64,000 bases of DNA from Erythrobacter donghaensis (GTDB lineage Bacteria > Pseudomonadota > Alphaproteobacteria > Sphingomonadales > Sphingomonadaceae): assembly GCF_002155425.1 (NCBI RefSeq), contig NZ_MUYG01000011.1:310001-374000 (forward strand), read 5' to 3'. The notes beneath the pieces are model-generated. The model did not search any database and was not told where the DNA came from. It was given only the letters and a program-made list of their open reading frames with translations. Below, in pieces: positions 25,068-34,453 of this stretch. Both the position numbers and the translations under genes were made by a program. How positions within the stretch are numbered: position 1 is the first letter of the stretch; every line of letters starts with the position of its first letter.

Positions 25068-25353
25068 TGGCCAGCCTGTTGGGAAGGTGACAAAGGTGAC
25101 ACCGTGTCACTTTCCCAACATTTCAAAAAACCTCTCATAATCAATGGCTTGATGGCAAACACATCACGCGGACGGACAGGGGTTTCGCGCGCGAAATCGA
25201 GGGCGGGGCGACAGGACATGTCTGGCCTATGCCACGATTTGCAGGAGTAGGAAATTTCCCTTGCGCCTCGCCCGGCAATGGCAGCTTTCGTGGGTCTGGC
25301 GGAAAAAGCTGCCGTTCGGCTATCGACCCCTTTGCGGACGTTCCCAAGTTCGT
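25068..25353. other. Non-coding stretch upstream of queE with an inverted repeat
   Basis: About 290 bp without a credible gene. Near queE, 25078-25092 and 25105-25119 form a 15-bp inverted repeat with one mismatch. Inside it GTGACAC (25096-25102) and GTGTCAC (25104-25110) form a second symmetry, and GGTGACA occurs twice in direct order. Short A/T-rich tracts at 25120-25145 could hold the queE promoter on the minus strand. The rest shows nothing recognised. Confidence 0.45.
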
Positions 25354-25354
25354 C

Positions 25355-25375
25355 GCCCCGTGCTTGACACGGGGC
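25355..25375. repeat. CTTGA-loop palindrome, copy b (left of GIY-YIG gene)
   Basis: Perfect 8-bp stem GCCCCGTG/CACGGGGC with loop CTTGA. The 28-bp block 25354-25381 is the inverse of 25726-25753 with one mismatch, and similarity continues outward for about ten more bases. It touches the GIY-YIG stop codon. Confidence 0.75.
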
Positions 25376-25379
25376 TTGG

Positions 25380-25691
25380 CTACTTCTGTCCAGCCTCGGG
25401 TGCGAACCATTGCTCCCACAGATCGTCCCAATCGGGATTGCTTGCCTCGATCAGCGCGAACTTCCATTCGCGCAGCCATTTCTTGACGAGCTTTTCGCGG
25501 GCGATAGCGCCTTCGATGGTGTCGTGGCGTTCAACATAAACAAGCCGCGTCTTTGCGAAATCAGCGACATGACGCGAACCCGTGCCCTCGCGGTGCCGAT
25601 AAACGCGAGCGAGCGCATCCGCGGTCACGCCGACATACATCCCGCCGCGATAGCGGTTCGCCATTATGTAGACCCAGCCACCCTTCTCCAT
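25380..25691 (-). CDS. GIY-YIG nuclease superfamily protein
   Basis: 103-residue single-domain protein of the small YhbQ/UPF0213-like group. The GIY and YIG elements are VYIMANR and MYVGVTAD. The catalytic Arg follows in LARVYRHREG, and a conserved Glu in AREKLVKKWLREWK. The end, NPDWDDLWEQW, is typical of these proteins. The superfamily cuts DNA; small free-standing members are poorly characterised. The gene is bracketed by inverted copies of a GC-rich palindrome, the left one overlapping its stop, suggesting a mobile or formerly mobile cassette. Confidence 0.9.
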   Translation of the reverse strand: MEKGGWVYIMANRYRGGMYVGVTADALARVYRHREGTGSRHVADFAKTRLVYVERHDTIEGAIAREKLVKKWLREWKFALIEASNPDWDDLWEQWFAPEAGQK

Positions 25692-25731
25692 GCGTCAGGT
25701 ATCGCGCCAAGGCAGAAGAAAGAAAAGCCAA

Positions 25732-25752
25732 GCCCCGTGTCAGGCACGGGGC
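25732..25752. repeat. CTTGA-loop palindrome, copy c (right of GIY-YIG gene)
   Basis: Perfect 8-bp stem GCCCCGTG/CACGGGGC with loop TCAGG, one base different from the TCAAG of other copies. It is the inverted partner of copy b, about 35 bp upstream of the GIY-YIG start. Confidence 0.75.
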
Positions 25753-25861
25753 GACGAGTCTTGGTTTGGCAGCTCCCCACCCACAAGCAGTCATCGCGCA
25801 GTCGCCCGGCGTGGCCCGAAAGCGGACATTGCGCAAGGCGAGTTAGCGGAGCGGTGTAAAC

Positions 25862-28606
25862 CTAACCCAGCCGCGCCAGCGCCGCCGTCAGCCGTTCCAC
25901 CTCGCCTGTGTGGTGGGCAAGATCGGCGCGGGCCTTTTCGACGGCTTCGGGCTTGGCTTTCTCGGCGAAAGCGGGGTTCGAGAGGCGGCCGCCGAGCGAC
26001 TTTGCTTCCTTCTCCGAAGCCGCCAGCGCCTTTTCGAGCCGCGCCTTTTCCGCCGCGATGTCGACGATGCCTTCGAGCGGGATGACGAACACGTCCTCGC
26101 CCGCAGTCACCTGCATCGCGGGGCCTGCGGGGGGCTCGCCGATGGTCACAGGGGTAAGGCGCGCAAGGCGTTCGATCGCGGCAGAGGAACGCTCGATGGT
26201 GCGCGCCGCCACGTCCGAGGGCGCCGCCAGCCACGCCGCCAGCTTGGCGCCGGGGGCGATGCCGAGCTCGTTCTTGGCGGAGCGGGTGCTGGTGGTGAGG
26301 TCGATCACCCAGTCGATCGCGTCGGTCGCTTCCTTGCTCACCTCGGCTTCCGGCTTGGGCCACTGCGCAACGATCAGCTCGTAAGGCCGCTCGCCCAGCT
26401 TGTGCCACAGCTCTTCGGTGATGAAGGGCATGAAGGGGTGCAGCATGACGAGGATCTGGTCGAGCGCCCACCCGGCGACCGCGCGGGTTTCGACCGCGGG
26501 CGGGCTGTCGGCATCGCCGGCGAAGACCGGCTTGATCAGCTCGAGATACCAGTCGCAGAACTTGCTCCACGTGAACTGGTAGATCGCATTAGCCGCCGCG
26601 TCGAAGCGCAGGTCGGCCATCGCGCGCTCGATTTCGCCGACGCAGGCCTGCACCTCGCCGATGATCCATTGGTTGGCGGCGAGGCGCGCGGGCGGGGCCT
26701 TGATCGTGTCCGAGGCGCCGATGCCATTGGACTGGCAGAAGCGCGCCGCGTTCCACAGCTTGGTGGCGAAGTTGCGATACCCCTCGACCCGCTTTTCATC
26801 CATCTTGATGTCGCGGCCCTGGCTTTCCATCGCCGCCATGAAGAAGCGCAGCGCGTCCGCGCCATACTGGTCGATAAGGCCGAGCGGATCGACGACATTG
26901 CCCTTGGACTTCGACATCTTCGCGCCGTCCGCCGCGCGCACGAGGCCGTGGAGGTAAAGCGTGTCCCAGGGCTTCTGCCGCATGTTGTAAAAGCCCATCA
27001 TCATCATCCGCGCATCCCAGAAGAACAGGATGTCGAAGCCCGAGATGAGGAGGCTGTTGGGGAAGTGCTTCTGGACGAGCGGGCTGTCACTCTCGGGCCA
27101 GCCGAGCGTGGCGAAGGGCCACAGCGCCGAGGAGAACCACGTGTCGAGCACGTCCTCATCCTGCGTCAGCGCCACGCCATCACCCGCGAGCGCCTGCGCG
27201 GCGGCCTCGTCTTCGGCGACGAAGCAGCGGCCATCATCGGCGAACCACGCCGGGATCCGGTGCCCCCACCACAGCTGGCGCGAGACGCACCACGGCTGGA
27301 TGTTCTCCATCCAGTTGAAGAAGGTCTTCTCCCACGTCTTGGGCACGATCTGGATCTCGCCGGACTTCACCGCCGCGATCGGCTTCCTGGCGAGTTCCGC
27401 CGCGTTCACATACCATTGGTCGGTCAGCCACGGCTCGATCACCACGCCGCCGCGGTCGCCGAAGGGCGTCGCGATCTGGCGCGGTTCGGCGTCGTGCGCC
27501 ACGTCCTCGCCGTCCTTGTTCCTGGTGATGTGCGGGATGAGGTAGCCCTGCTCCTTCATGCGCGCGACGACCAGCTCGCGCGCGCCATCGACACCGTCGC
27601 GCTTGAAGCGGTGGAGGCCGAGGAATTCCTCCGGCACCAGCCCGTCGGCGGTCTGGCAGACGTTGGCCTCGGCATCGAGCATGTTGAGCATCTCGGACGC
27701 CGCGAACCCGGCGCGCTTGCCGACCTCGAAGTCGTTGAAATCGTGGCCGGGCGTGATCTTCACGCAGCCGCTCCCCAGCTCGGGGTCGGCGTGTTCGTCC
27801 GCGATCACCGGGATGCGGCGACCGGTCAGCGGCAGGATCACGTGTTTGCCGACGACACTGGCATAGCGTTCGTCCGCTGGGTTCACCGCCACCGCCATGT
27901 CGGCGAGCATCGTCTCGGGACGGGTGGTGGCGACTTCGAGATAGTCGCGGCCATCGGGCAGGGTCGCGCCGTCGGCGAGCGGATATTTGAAGTGCCAGAA
28001 ACTGCCCGCGATGGTCTGGGTCTCCACCTCAAGATCGCTGATCGCGGTCTTGAGCTTCGGGTCCCAGTTCACCAGCCGCTTGTCGCGGTAGATCAGCCCG
28101 TCGTTGTAGAGGTCTACGAAGGTCTTGATCACCGCGCGGGTGAAGTGCGGGTCCATCGTGAACTGCTCGCGGCTCCAGTCCATCGAGCAGCCGAGACGGC
28201 GCAGCTGGCCGACAATGCTGCCGCCGCTTTCCGCCTTCCACTCCCACACCTTCTCGACGAAGGCCTCGCGCGAGTAGTTGGTGCGCTTGTCCTGCCGCGC
28301 CTCCATCTGGCGCTCGACCACCATCTGCGTGGCGATCCCGGCGTGATCCATGCCGACCACCCACAAGGCGTCCTTGCCGCGCAGCCGCTCATAGCGCGTC
28401 ACCACGTCCTGCAAGGTGTTGTCGAGCGCGTGGCCGATGTGGAGGCTCCCCGTCACATTCGGCGGCGGATTGACGATGGTGAAGGCCTCCGCATCGGGCC
28501 GTTCCGGGCGGAACAACCCGTTCGCTTCCCAGTGGGAATACCAGCGCGCCTCGATATCGGCGGGGTCGAAAGTGGTGGGCAAGGTGGTGTCGGTCGGGTT
28601 TGGCAT
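25862..28606 (-). CDS. valS: Valyl-tRNA synthetase
   Basis: 914-residue class Ia synthetase. The HIGH motif appears as SLHIGHA (His56-His59) and KMSKS as [15 protein letters not shown] in the second half. The editing domain lies between. The C-terminal coiled-coil of about 65 residues ([20 protein letters not shown] ... [13 protein letters not shown]) is the tRNA-binding arm typical of ValRS. The start at 28606 ([10 protein letters not shown]) is preferred over 28645. It is divergent from the Mla operon with 110 bp between. Confidence 0.97.
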   Translation of the reverse strand: MPNPTDTTLPTTFDPADIEARWYSHWEANGLFRPERPDAEAFTIVNPPPNVTGSLHIGHALDNTLQDVVTRYERLRGKDALWVVGMDHAGIATQMVVERQMEARQDKRTNYSREAFVEKVWEWKAESGGSIVGQLRRLGCSMDWSREQFTMDPHFTRAVIKTFVDLYNDGLIYRDKRLVNWDPKLKTAISDLEVETQTIAGSFWHFKYPLADGATLPDGRDYLEVATTRPETMLADMAVAVNPADERYASVVGKHVILPLTGRRIPVIADEHADPELGSGCVKITPGHDFNDFEVGKRAGFAASEMLNMLDAEANVCQTADGLVPEEFLGLHRFKRDGVDGARELVVARMKEQGYLIPHITRNKDGEDVAHDAEPRQIATPFGDRGGVVIEPWLTDQWYVNAAELARKPIAAVKSGEIQIVPKTWEKTFFNWMENIQPWCVSRQLWWGHRIPAWFADDGRCFVAEDEAAAQALAGDGVALTQDEDVLDTWFSSALWPFATLGWPESDSPLVQKHFPNSLLISGFDILFFWDARMMMMGFYNMRQKPWDTLYLHGLVRAADGAKMSKSKGNVVDPLGLIDQYGADALRFFMAAMESQGRDIKMDEKRVEGYRNFATKLWNAARFCQSNGIGASDTIKAPPARLAANQWIIGEVQACVGEIERAMADLRFDAAANAIYQFTWSKFCDWYLELIKPVFAGDADSPPAVETRAVAGWALDQILVMLHPFMPFITEELWHKLGERPYELIVAQWPKPEAEVSKEATDAIDWVIDLTTSTRSAKNELGIAPGAKLAAWLAAPSDVAARTIERSSAAIERLARLTPVTIGEPPAGPAMQVTAGEDVFVIPLEGIVDIAAEKARLEKALAASEKEAKSLGGRLSNPAFAEKAKPEAVEKARADLAHHTGEVERLTAALARLG

Positions 28607-28716
28607 GATGCCCCGCGCCATGCCAGCAGCGATGCTGCGATGCAATGCACCAGACGCCTGCGACCTGCCGCGAGAGCCTTGCCCGTGGCGGAAAATCTCC
28701 CCATAGCCTCATCCCG

Positions 28717-29829
28717 ATGCAGCAGGGCGCGGAATATTCGCTGGACGATCACGGCGCGGACGGCACCCGGCTGGTGCTGTCGGGGCACCTGACGCTGGCC
28801 AGCATCGGCCCCTTCGACCGCGCGGTGAAGGCCATCGACGGCCCGATCCACGCCATCGATCTGGCCGGGGTCGAGGAAATCGACACCGTCGGCGCATGGG
28901 TGGTGTGCCGCGCCGCGCACCGGCTTTCGAGCGAGATCACCGGCGCCAGTCCCGAAGCCTTGCGCCTTCTCGCCTCAGTGCAGGACATTGATGTCGATGG
29001 CCCGATGCGCCCGCCGCGCCCGCCGGTGTGGGAGCGTGTGCCGCTGGCGGTGGGCGACAAGGTCTTCGGCGCCCGCTCGGGCATTTATGGGGTGGTCGCC
29101 TTCTTCGGGCAGATCCTGATTGGCGCAGGCAGCCTGATCCGGCACCCGCGACGCTTCCCGATCAAGGCGCTGGTGCACCAGATGGAGCTGGTCGGCGTCA
29201 CCGCGCTGCCGATCATCGGGCTGATGAGCTTCCTGATCGGGATCGTCATCGCCCAGCAGGGCTCGGTGCAGCTGGAGCAATTCGGGGCGGAATCGCTCAC
29301 CGTTAACCTCGTCGGGCGCATCACTCTGCGCGAGTTGGGCGTGCTGATGACCGCGATCATGGTCGCGGGCCGATCAGGCAGCGCCTTTGCCGCGCAGCTG
29401 GGCACGATGCGGCTGACCGAGGAGATCGACGCGATGCGCACCATCGGCATTTCGCCGGTCGAAGTGCTGGTGATCCCGCGCATTGTCGCGGCGACCTTCA
29501 TGATGGTGCTGCTGGGCTTTTACGCATCGCTGATGGCGATCATCGGCGGGGCTGTGGTGGGCGACCTCACGCTGGGCATCCCGTTCTGGACCTTCCTTGC
29601 GCGCATTCAGGAAGTCGTGCCCGAACATGACCTGTGGGTCGGCCTGATCAAGGCTCCGGTGTTCGGGCTGATCGTGGCGCTGGCGGGTTGCTATCACGGG
29701 CTGCAAGTGCGCGGCAATTCGGAAGAGGTCGGGCGGCGCACCACCATGGCCGTGGTCTCGGCGATCTTTGCGGTGATCGTGCTCGACGCCTTCTTCGCGG
29801 TGTTCTTTACCGAGATCGGGTGGGGCTGA
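28717..29829 (+). CDS. mlaE: STAS-MlaE lipid ABC transporter permease
   Basis: 370-residue protein. An N-terminal STAS domain of about 95 residues (RLVLSGHLTLASIGPFDRAV ... HAIDLAGVEEIDTVGAWVV) is fused to a five-helix MlaE permease with MAGEISPL-equivalent regions LGVLMTAIMVAGRSGSAFAA and LGTMRLTEEIDAMRTIGISP, the family hallmark. It forms the inner-membrane channel for phospholipid movement between membranes. Genes for the ATPase, MCE protein and lipoprotein follow in order, so this is one operon. Confidence 0.95.
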   Translation: MQQGAEYSLDDHGADGTRLVLSGHLTLASIGPFDRAVKAIDGPIHAIDLAGVEEIDTVGAWVVCRAAHRLSSEITGASPEALRLLASVQDIDVDGPMRPPRPPVWERVPLAVGDKVFGARSGIYGVVAFFGQILIGAGSLIRHPRRFPIKALVHQMELVGVTALPIIGLMSFLIGIVIAQQGSVQLEQFGAESLTVNLVGRITLRELGVLMTAIMVAGRSGSAFAAQLGTMRLTEEIDAMRTIGISPVEVLVIPRIVAATFMMVLLGFYASLMAIIGGAVVGDLTLGIPFWTFLARIQEVVPEHDLWVGLIKAPVFGLIVALAGCYHGLQVRGNSEEVGRRTTMAVVSAIFAVIVLDAFFAVFFTEIGWG

Positions 29830-29832
29830 GCG

Positions 29833-30639
29833 ATGCGGATCAACCGGCATGAAGGCGACGACGCGCCCCCGATCGTGATCGAGGGGCTGGTCAACCGCTT
29901 CGGCGATGTCGCGGTCCACGACGGGCTCGACCTCACGGTGCGGCGCGGCGAGATCCTCGGCGTGGTCGGCGGATCGGGCACCGGTAAATCGGTGCTGATG
30001 CGCTCGATCATCGGCCTCCAGCGGCCCGACGCGGGGCGGATCGACGTGCTGGGGCGCTGCATCACCGAAGCCGATCTCGATCAGGGCATCGGCGTGCGTC
30101 GCCGCTGGGGGGTGCTGTTTCAGGGCGGGGCGCTGTTTTCGACCCTGACGGTGGGCGAGAATGTCGAGGTGCCGCTGCGCAAGTATTACCCCGACCTGCG
30201 TCCCGAACTGCGCGCCGAGATTGCTCGCTACAAGGTGATCCTGACCGGCCTGCCGGAAGACGCTGTGGCGAAATTCCCCTCCGAACTCTCGGGCGGGATG
30301 AAGAAGCGCGCCGGGCTAGCGCGCGCGCTGGCGCTTGATCCCGAACTGCTGTTTCTCGATGAACCCACCGCCGGGCTCGACCCGATCGGCGCGGCCAATT
30401 TCGACCGGCTGACCCGCGAGCTGAAGGAAACGCTGGGGCTGACCGTGTTCCTGATCACCCACGATCTCGATACGCTTTACGAGATTTGCGACCGCGTGGC
30501 CGTGCTGGCCGACCAGAAGGTCATCGCGGTCGGCACGATCCCTGAACTGATCGCCACCGGCCACCCGTGGATCGAGGAATATTTCAACGGCCCCCGCGGG
30601 CGCGCGGCCGAGGCTTCGCACCTCAGGGGCAAGGAATGA
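29833..30639 (+). CDS. mlaF: Mla-type ABC transporter ATP-binding protein
   Basis: 268-residue ABC ATPase. Walker A is GGSGTGKSVLM (about 47-57), the Q-loop lies in GVLFQGGALF, the signature is LSGGMKKRAGLARAL, and Walker B with catalytic Glu is LLFLDEPTAGLDP. The H-loop is LITHDLDT. All motifs are intact. It powers the STAS-MlaE permease, whose stop lies 3 bp upstream. The C-terminal extension resembles the MlaF tail that contacts MlaB. Confidence 0.96.
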   Translation: MRINRHEGDDAPPIVIEGLVNRFGDVAVHDGLDLTVRRGEILGVVGGSGTGKSVLMRSIIGLQRPDAGRIDVLGRCITEADLDQGIGVRRRWGVLFQGGALFSTLTVGENVEVPLRKYYPDLRPELRAEIARYKVILTGLPEDAVAKFPSELSGGMKKRAGLARALALDPELLFLDEPTAGLDPIGAANFDRLTRELKETLGLTVFLITHDLDTLYEICDRVAVLADQKVIAVGTIPELIATGHPWIEEYFNGPRGRAAEASHLRGKE

Positions 30640-30690
30640 GCGGGATTATGTTGGACACACCCGCCCGGCTGGCTTCATAGGGACAGGCAT

Positions 30691-31641
30691 ATGGAAACCA
30701 GAGCCAATCATCTGTGGGTCGGCGCGGTCACGCTGGTGCTACTGGCGGCGCTCGCGGCCTTCATCGTCTGGATCGCCCGGCTGGGCGAAGGCGCGCAAGA
30801 CGAGTATGACATCTTCTACGGCCAGTCCGTCTCGGGCCTTGCCAATGGCAGTCAGGTGAGTTTCGCCGGGGTGCCGGTGGGGCAGGTGACCGAGATCGAC
30901 CTCGCCGATGGCAACCCGGAATTCGTCCGCGTGCGGATCAAGGTGAAGAGCGACGTGCCGATCCTCGTCGGCACCCAGGCGACCATTCAGGCGAGCTTTA
31001 CGGGGGTTTCGACCATCCTGCTCGACGGCGCGCGCAAGGATGCGCCGCCGATCACCTGCGAGACCACCGCCTGCCCCGAAGGGCGCCCGGTGATCCCTCC
31101 GGGGCGCGGCGGCTTTGGCGAGATCGTCGCCAACGCGCCGCTGCTGCTGGAACGGCTTGCGACCCTGACCGAACAGCTGAACATCATCCTCGGCCCGGAC
31201 AATCAGGAAGAGCTGGCAGGGATCCTGCGCAACTCCAACCGCCTGACCGACGGGCTGGCGGATGCAACGCCCGAACTGACCGCCAATCTCAAGGAATTCC
31301 GCACCACGATGCAGGAATTCAACAAGGCGCTCAATGCCTATGAAAAGCTCGCCGCTACCACCGAAGGCCTGCTGAACAAGGAAGGCGAGCCGCTGGCGAA
31401 GGAGCTGCGCGGGACGCTCGAAAGCGCCAATGCCGCGCTCGCCTCGCTTTCGGCGACGCTCGAGGACACGCGGCCCGCCGCGCGCCAGCTGCGCACCACC
31501 ACGCTGCCCGCCGCCGAGGCGACGCTCGAAGACCTGCGCGCCACCAGCCGCGCGCTGCGTGCGGTCACCGAAAAGCTCGAAAGCGAAGGCGCGGGCGCGC
31601 TCGTTGGCGGCAAGTCGCTGCCCGATTACAAGCCTGAATAG
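30691..31641 (+). CDS. mlaD: MCE-family lipid-binding protein (MlaD-like)
   Basis: 316-residue protein with an N-terminal membrane anchor (about 8-28, LWVGAVTLVLLAALAAFIVW), an MCE domain (about 38-125: GLANGSQVSFAGVPVGQVTEI ... GVSTILLDG), and a long alpha-helical C-terminus rich in Leu, Ala and Thr (about 150-300). It should form the periplasmic ring that passes lipids between the membranes. An AGGGACAGG site precedes the ATG. Confidence 0.93.
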   Translation: METRANHLWVGAVTLVLLAALAAFIVWIARLGEGAQDEYDIFYGQSVSGLANGSQVSFAGVPVGQVTEIDLADGNPEFVRVRIKVKSDVPILVGTQATIQASFTGVSTILLDGARKDAPPITCETTACPEGRPVIPPGRGGFGEIVANAPLLLERLATLTEQLNIILGPDNQEELAGILRNSNRLTDGLADATPELTANLKEFRTTMQEFNKALNAYEKLAATTEGLLNKEGEPLAKELRGTLESANAALASLSATLEDTRPAARQLRTTTLPAAEATLEDLRATSRALRAVTEKLESEGAGALVGGKSLPDYKPE

Positions 31642-31653
31642 GGGACGGATCGC

Positions 31654-32247
31654 ATGACACTGAAATACCGGCCGATCCTCGTCGCCCCGCTGCTGCTCGC
31701 GCTGGCGGGCTGCATCAGCCTCGGCGGCGAACCGCCTGAAAGCCTGCTCACCCTGAGCCCCGAAACGCGCGCCCCTGCAGGGCCGGGCGTGAGCGGGGCC
31801 GACCGCCCGGTGATCGCGGTGCTGGGGATCGACACCCCGGCCAAGCTCGATGTGCTGCGCGTGCCGGTGGCGGTGAGCGACACGGAACTCGCCTATCTGC
31901 AAGAGGCCTTCTGGGTCGAAAAGCCCGCGCGCCTGTTCCGTCGTCTGGTGGGCGAGACGATCCGCGCGCGCGGGGCCGCGATGGTGGTCGACGGCGATGA
32001 TGCCGCGACGCTCGCCACGGTCAGCCTGCGCGGCACGCTGATCGACCTGGGCTATGACGCGCAGGCCTCGGCGGCGGTGGTGCGGTTCGATGCAGTGCGG
32101 ATCGACCGCGAGGGCGCAGTCACCACCCGCCGCTTCGAAGCGCGCGAAACCGGCGTCCCGGCCGAAGCGCGCGCGGTGGGCGCGGCGCTGAATGCGGCGT
32201 CGAACCAGGTCGCGGCCGAAGTCGCCGACTGGGTCGCGGGGGGTTAG
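31654..32247 (+). CDS. ABC-type transport auxiliary lipoprotein (PqiC/MlaA-side partner)
   Basis: 197-residue lipoprotein with signal peptide and lipobox LALAGC (Cys near residue 22). The mature part matches the ABC_trans_aux layout: a DRPVIAVLGIDTPAKLD opening, SDTELAYLQEAFWVEKPARLF in the middle, and an Ala-rich final helix. Such lipoproteins dock MCE systems to the outer membrane. It begins 12 bp after mlaD and closes the operon; the next gene is convergent. Confidence 0.88.
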   Translation: MTLKYRPILVAPLLLALAGCISLGGEPPESLLTLSPETRAPAGPGVSGADRPVIAVLGIDTPAKLDVLRVPVAVSDTELAYLQEAFWVEKPARLFRRLVGETIRARGAAMVVDGDDAATLATVSLRGTLIDLGYDAQASAAVVRFDAVRIDREGAVTTRRFEARETGVPAEARAVGAALNAASNQVAAEVADWVAGG

Positions 32248-32248
32248 G

Positions 32249-32953
32249 CTAACCCCTGGCCAGCCGGGCGAAAGCACAGGCGCGCAGGAAATCGGCTTCG
32301 CGCCGTTGACGGCGTTCCTCGGCCTCTGCGTCGCGGCCCCATAGCTCGGCCTGCCACTCCTCTTCCAGACACACCGCCTGCCACAGCGCGCGCGGCTCGT
32401 CCTCGTGCGCGGCATCCAGAGCGGCGAGCGCGGTGACGAGCGAGGCGGCGAGCTTTGTCATGGCCTCGACCCCGGTCAGCACGAAGGGCGGCAGCACGGC
32501 GAGGCGCGCCCGCATCACGGCGAGGCTCTCGGGCGGCTGGGGGCGGTGGAGCACGCCGCTGACCCGCGTCAGGGTGATGCCCTGTGCGGCTTCGAAGGCG
32601 TTGAGAAGCGGCTCCCATTCGGCCAGCTGGCGCGCGTGGAGCGGCTCGTCGGGGTCGGCGCGGTAACACAGCGTATCAGTCTCGGCATAGGACACCAGCC
32701 CCTCGGCGACGCCCGCCGGTTCGGGTGCGACGATGTCGATCGCGTAGTCAGACATGTCGCGCAACGGGAGGCTGGCGGGGTCGATCTTCTCGCCCTGCCG
32801 CGCCCACTCCGCCGCCAGCGCCTCGCCCAGCGCACGGGTCGGCGCGATTTGCGGCGCTCCGCCCACGGTCTTCACCCCGCGCGCATCGAGCATGACCTGC
32901 CAGCCGCCGCCGGTCTCGGCGAGCGTCACGTCCTTGTAAAAGCGGCGGATCAT
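32249..32953 (-). CDS. ATP12-family F1-ATPase assembly chaperone
   Basis: 234-residue protein opening MIRRFYKDVTLAETGGGWQV with the ATP12 domain (DARGVKTVGGAPQIAPTRALGEALAAEW; LPLRDMSDYAIDIV; ETDTLCYRAD). In mitochondria Atp12 binds the F1 alpha subunit during assembly; alphaproteobacterial homologues are thought to do the same. Its ATG overlaps the stop of the small membrane protein gene (ATGA), starting a chain of overlaps that runs back to crcB. Confidence 0.92.
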   Translation of the reverse strand: MIRRFYKDVTLAETGGGWQVMLDARGVKTVGGAPQIAPTRALGEALAAEWARQGEKIDPASLPLRDMSDYAIDIVAPEPAGVAEGLVSYAETDTLCYRADPDEPLHARQLAEWEPLLNAFEAAQGITLTRVSGVLHRPQPPESLAVMRARLAVLPPFVLTGVEAMTKLAASLVTALAALDAAHEDEPRALWQAVCLEEEWQAELWGRDAEAEERRQRREADFLRACAFARLARG

Positions 32954-33201
32954 CGGCGGCCTCGCTCCCGCGCGGCATCGGCCGCCTTCCAACGCCTTGC
33001 GAGAAACACGGGCATGGCGAAGACATCGAAGAAGCCCATCACGGCGAGGACCACGCCCACCCAGTAGGGCAGGTCGATCACGCCCTTCACGATCGCAAAG
33101 CCCAGCATCACCAGCCCGACCCCGGTAAAGCGCATTGCGGTGATGACGATGAAGCGTTGCTTGGCCTGCGCCTCGGCGACATCGCGCGGGGAACGGCTCA
33201 T
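32950..33201 (-). CDS. Small membrane protein, two helices
   Basis: 83-residue protein: a short charged N-terminus (MSRSPRDVAEAQAKQR) followed by two membrane helices (about 18-37 and 44-62) and a basic tail ending ARERGRR. No family recognised. Its ATG overlaps the HAD gene stop and its stop overlaps the ATP12 start, so it is translated within the same run. Membership beside an ATP12 gene could hint at ATP synthase biogenesis, but that is speculation. Confidence 0.8.
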   Translation of the reverse strand: MSRSPRDVAEAQAKQRFIVITAMRFTGVGLVMLGFAIVKGVIDLPYWVGVVLAVMGFFDVFAMPVFLARRWKAADAARERGRR

Positions 33202-33857
33202 GGCAGGGTCTCCTCGAGCGCGGCGGCGAGGTCTGCGGCGGTGGCGACCACGCGGGCCGCACCGCTGGCGATCAGTTCGGCAGGCTGGTGATAGCCCCAT
33301 TCGACCCCGATCGCGGCAACGCCGATGCTGCGCGCCATCGCCATGTCGAAGCCGGTGTCGCCGATCATCACCGCCTGCTTTGCGCTCGCCCCGGCCTCGA
33401 ACAGCGCGGCTTCGAGCATGGCGGGGTGTGGCTTGGAAGGGTGGCGGTCGGCGGTTTGGAGCGAGACGAACAGGTCGGCGATGCCGTGGCTGGCGAGGCA
33501 GGCGGCAAGGCCCCGGTCGGACTTGCCGGTGGCGACTGCGAGCTGCCAGCCGCCTGCGTGCAGGGCGCGCAGCAGCTCGGCGATGCCCTCGTATAGCGGC
33601 TCGTCGAGCAGCCCCTCCTCGCGCCGCGCGCGGAAGCTGGAGCGGTAGAACTCGGTGACGGCGTGGTTCTGTTCGTCCGAGAGCGAAGGGGCGAGCGCGC
33701 GCACCGCGGCAGGCAGGCTGAGGCCGACGATCCGGCGCACGGCGTGATCCGTGGGGGCGGGCAGCCCTGCGCGGGTGAAGGCGCGCGCCATCGCCCAGCA
33801 GACATCGGCCTGCCCGTCGACCAGCGTGCCGTCACAATCGAACACGGCCAGCTTCAT
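33198..33857 (-). CDS. HAD-family hydrolase, phosphoglycolate phosphatase-like
   Basis: 219-residue haloacid dehalogenase-like phosphatase. Motif I is FDCDGTLVDG (Asp7, Asp9), motif II is VATGKSD, motif III Lys is in RHPSKPHPAML, and motif IV is GDTGFDMAMA. The helical cap between motifs I and II marks the Gph-like subgroup. It probably cleaves a small phosphorylated metabolite. It overlaps the genes on both sides by 4 bp. Confidence 0.9.
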   Translation of the reverse strand: MKLAVFDCDGTLVDGQADVCWAMARAFTRAGLPAPTDHAVRRIVGLSLPAAVRALAPSLSDEQNHAVTEFYRSSFRARREEGLLDEPLYEGIAELLRALHAGGWQLAVATGKSDRGLAACLASHGIADLFVSLQTADRHPSKPHPAMLEAALFEAGASAKQAVMIGDTGFDMAMARSIGVAAIGVEWGYHQPAELIASGAARVVATAADLAAALEETLP

Positions 33858-34453
33858 GCCGCAGCCTCGCGGATCATCCGGGCGAGCGCGGTGTTACCGG
33901 CGGCATCGAGTCCCTCGGCGATGCGGGCACGCTCGGGCGGGGACTTCTTCTGCGAGAGCTTGAAGGTCGGGCGCCGCGCCAGCACTTCGAGCTCGAAGCC
34001 GACGATGCCGCGAAACAGCCCGCTCCACGTGCCTTCGGAGGATTCCTCCGCCCGCCAAGGCTCGCCGCCCAGCTTGCCTTCGTGCTTGGCAATGGCCGTA
34101 TGCAGGAATTCCTCAAGCGCATCGTTGGACAGCCGCCGCACCCGGCCTTCCAGCTCGAGCGAAACGTAATCCCAGGTCGGCACCGCATCGCGCTGGTCGT
34201 ACCAGCGGGGCGAGACGTAGCCCTCGGGCCCGTTCACCACCACCAGCGCGGTTGTGCCGTCGAGGTGGCGGGTGAGGGCATTGCCGCGCGACAGGTGGAA
34301 CCGCACCGCACCGGCACCGGTGGAGAGCAGCGGGGTGTGCGCCACCCGCGGGCCATCAGGTGTTTGCGCGAAGATGGTGCCGAAGCCGACCCGGTCAATC
34401 AGCGATTCCATCAGCGCATCGTCGTCGGTGCGGAAGAGCGGGTTGGGGTGCAT
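33854..34453 (-). CDS. PaiB-like FMN-binding protein
   Basis: 199-residue protein of the FMN_bind_2/PaiB family, with MHPNPLFRTDD at the N-terminus, GFGTIFAQTPDGPRVAHTPLL, and the conserved VNGPEGYVSPRWY and VPTWDYVSLELEGRV segments. Members are flavin-binding split-barrel proteins sometimes annotated as negative transcriptional regulators. No DNA-binding domain is visible. It shares one base with the upstream rRNA synthase gene (TGATG). Confidence 0.9.
   Translation of the reverse strand: MHPNPLFRTDDDALMESLIDRVGFGTIFAQTPDGPRVAHTPLLSTGAGAVRFHLSRGNALTRHLDGTTALVVVNGPEGYVSPRWYDQRDAVPTWDYVSLELEGRVRRLSNDALEEFLHTAIAKHEGKLGGEPWRAEESSEGTWSGLFRGIVGFELEVLARRPTFKLSQKKSPPERARIAEGLDAAGNTALARMIREAAA

Noticed and set aside
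25068..25120. preQ1 riboswitch before queE
   Set aside because: The characteristic short stem with an A-rich tail or the preQ1-II pseudoknot pattern was not seen; the structure is a simple long inverted repeat.
25910..28792. A 960-codon open frame on the plus strand opposite valS
   Set aside because: It is antisense to a certain valS. It is rich in His, Arg, Asp and Gly without domains, as expected from reversed high-GC codons.
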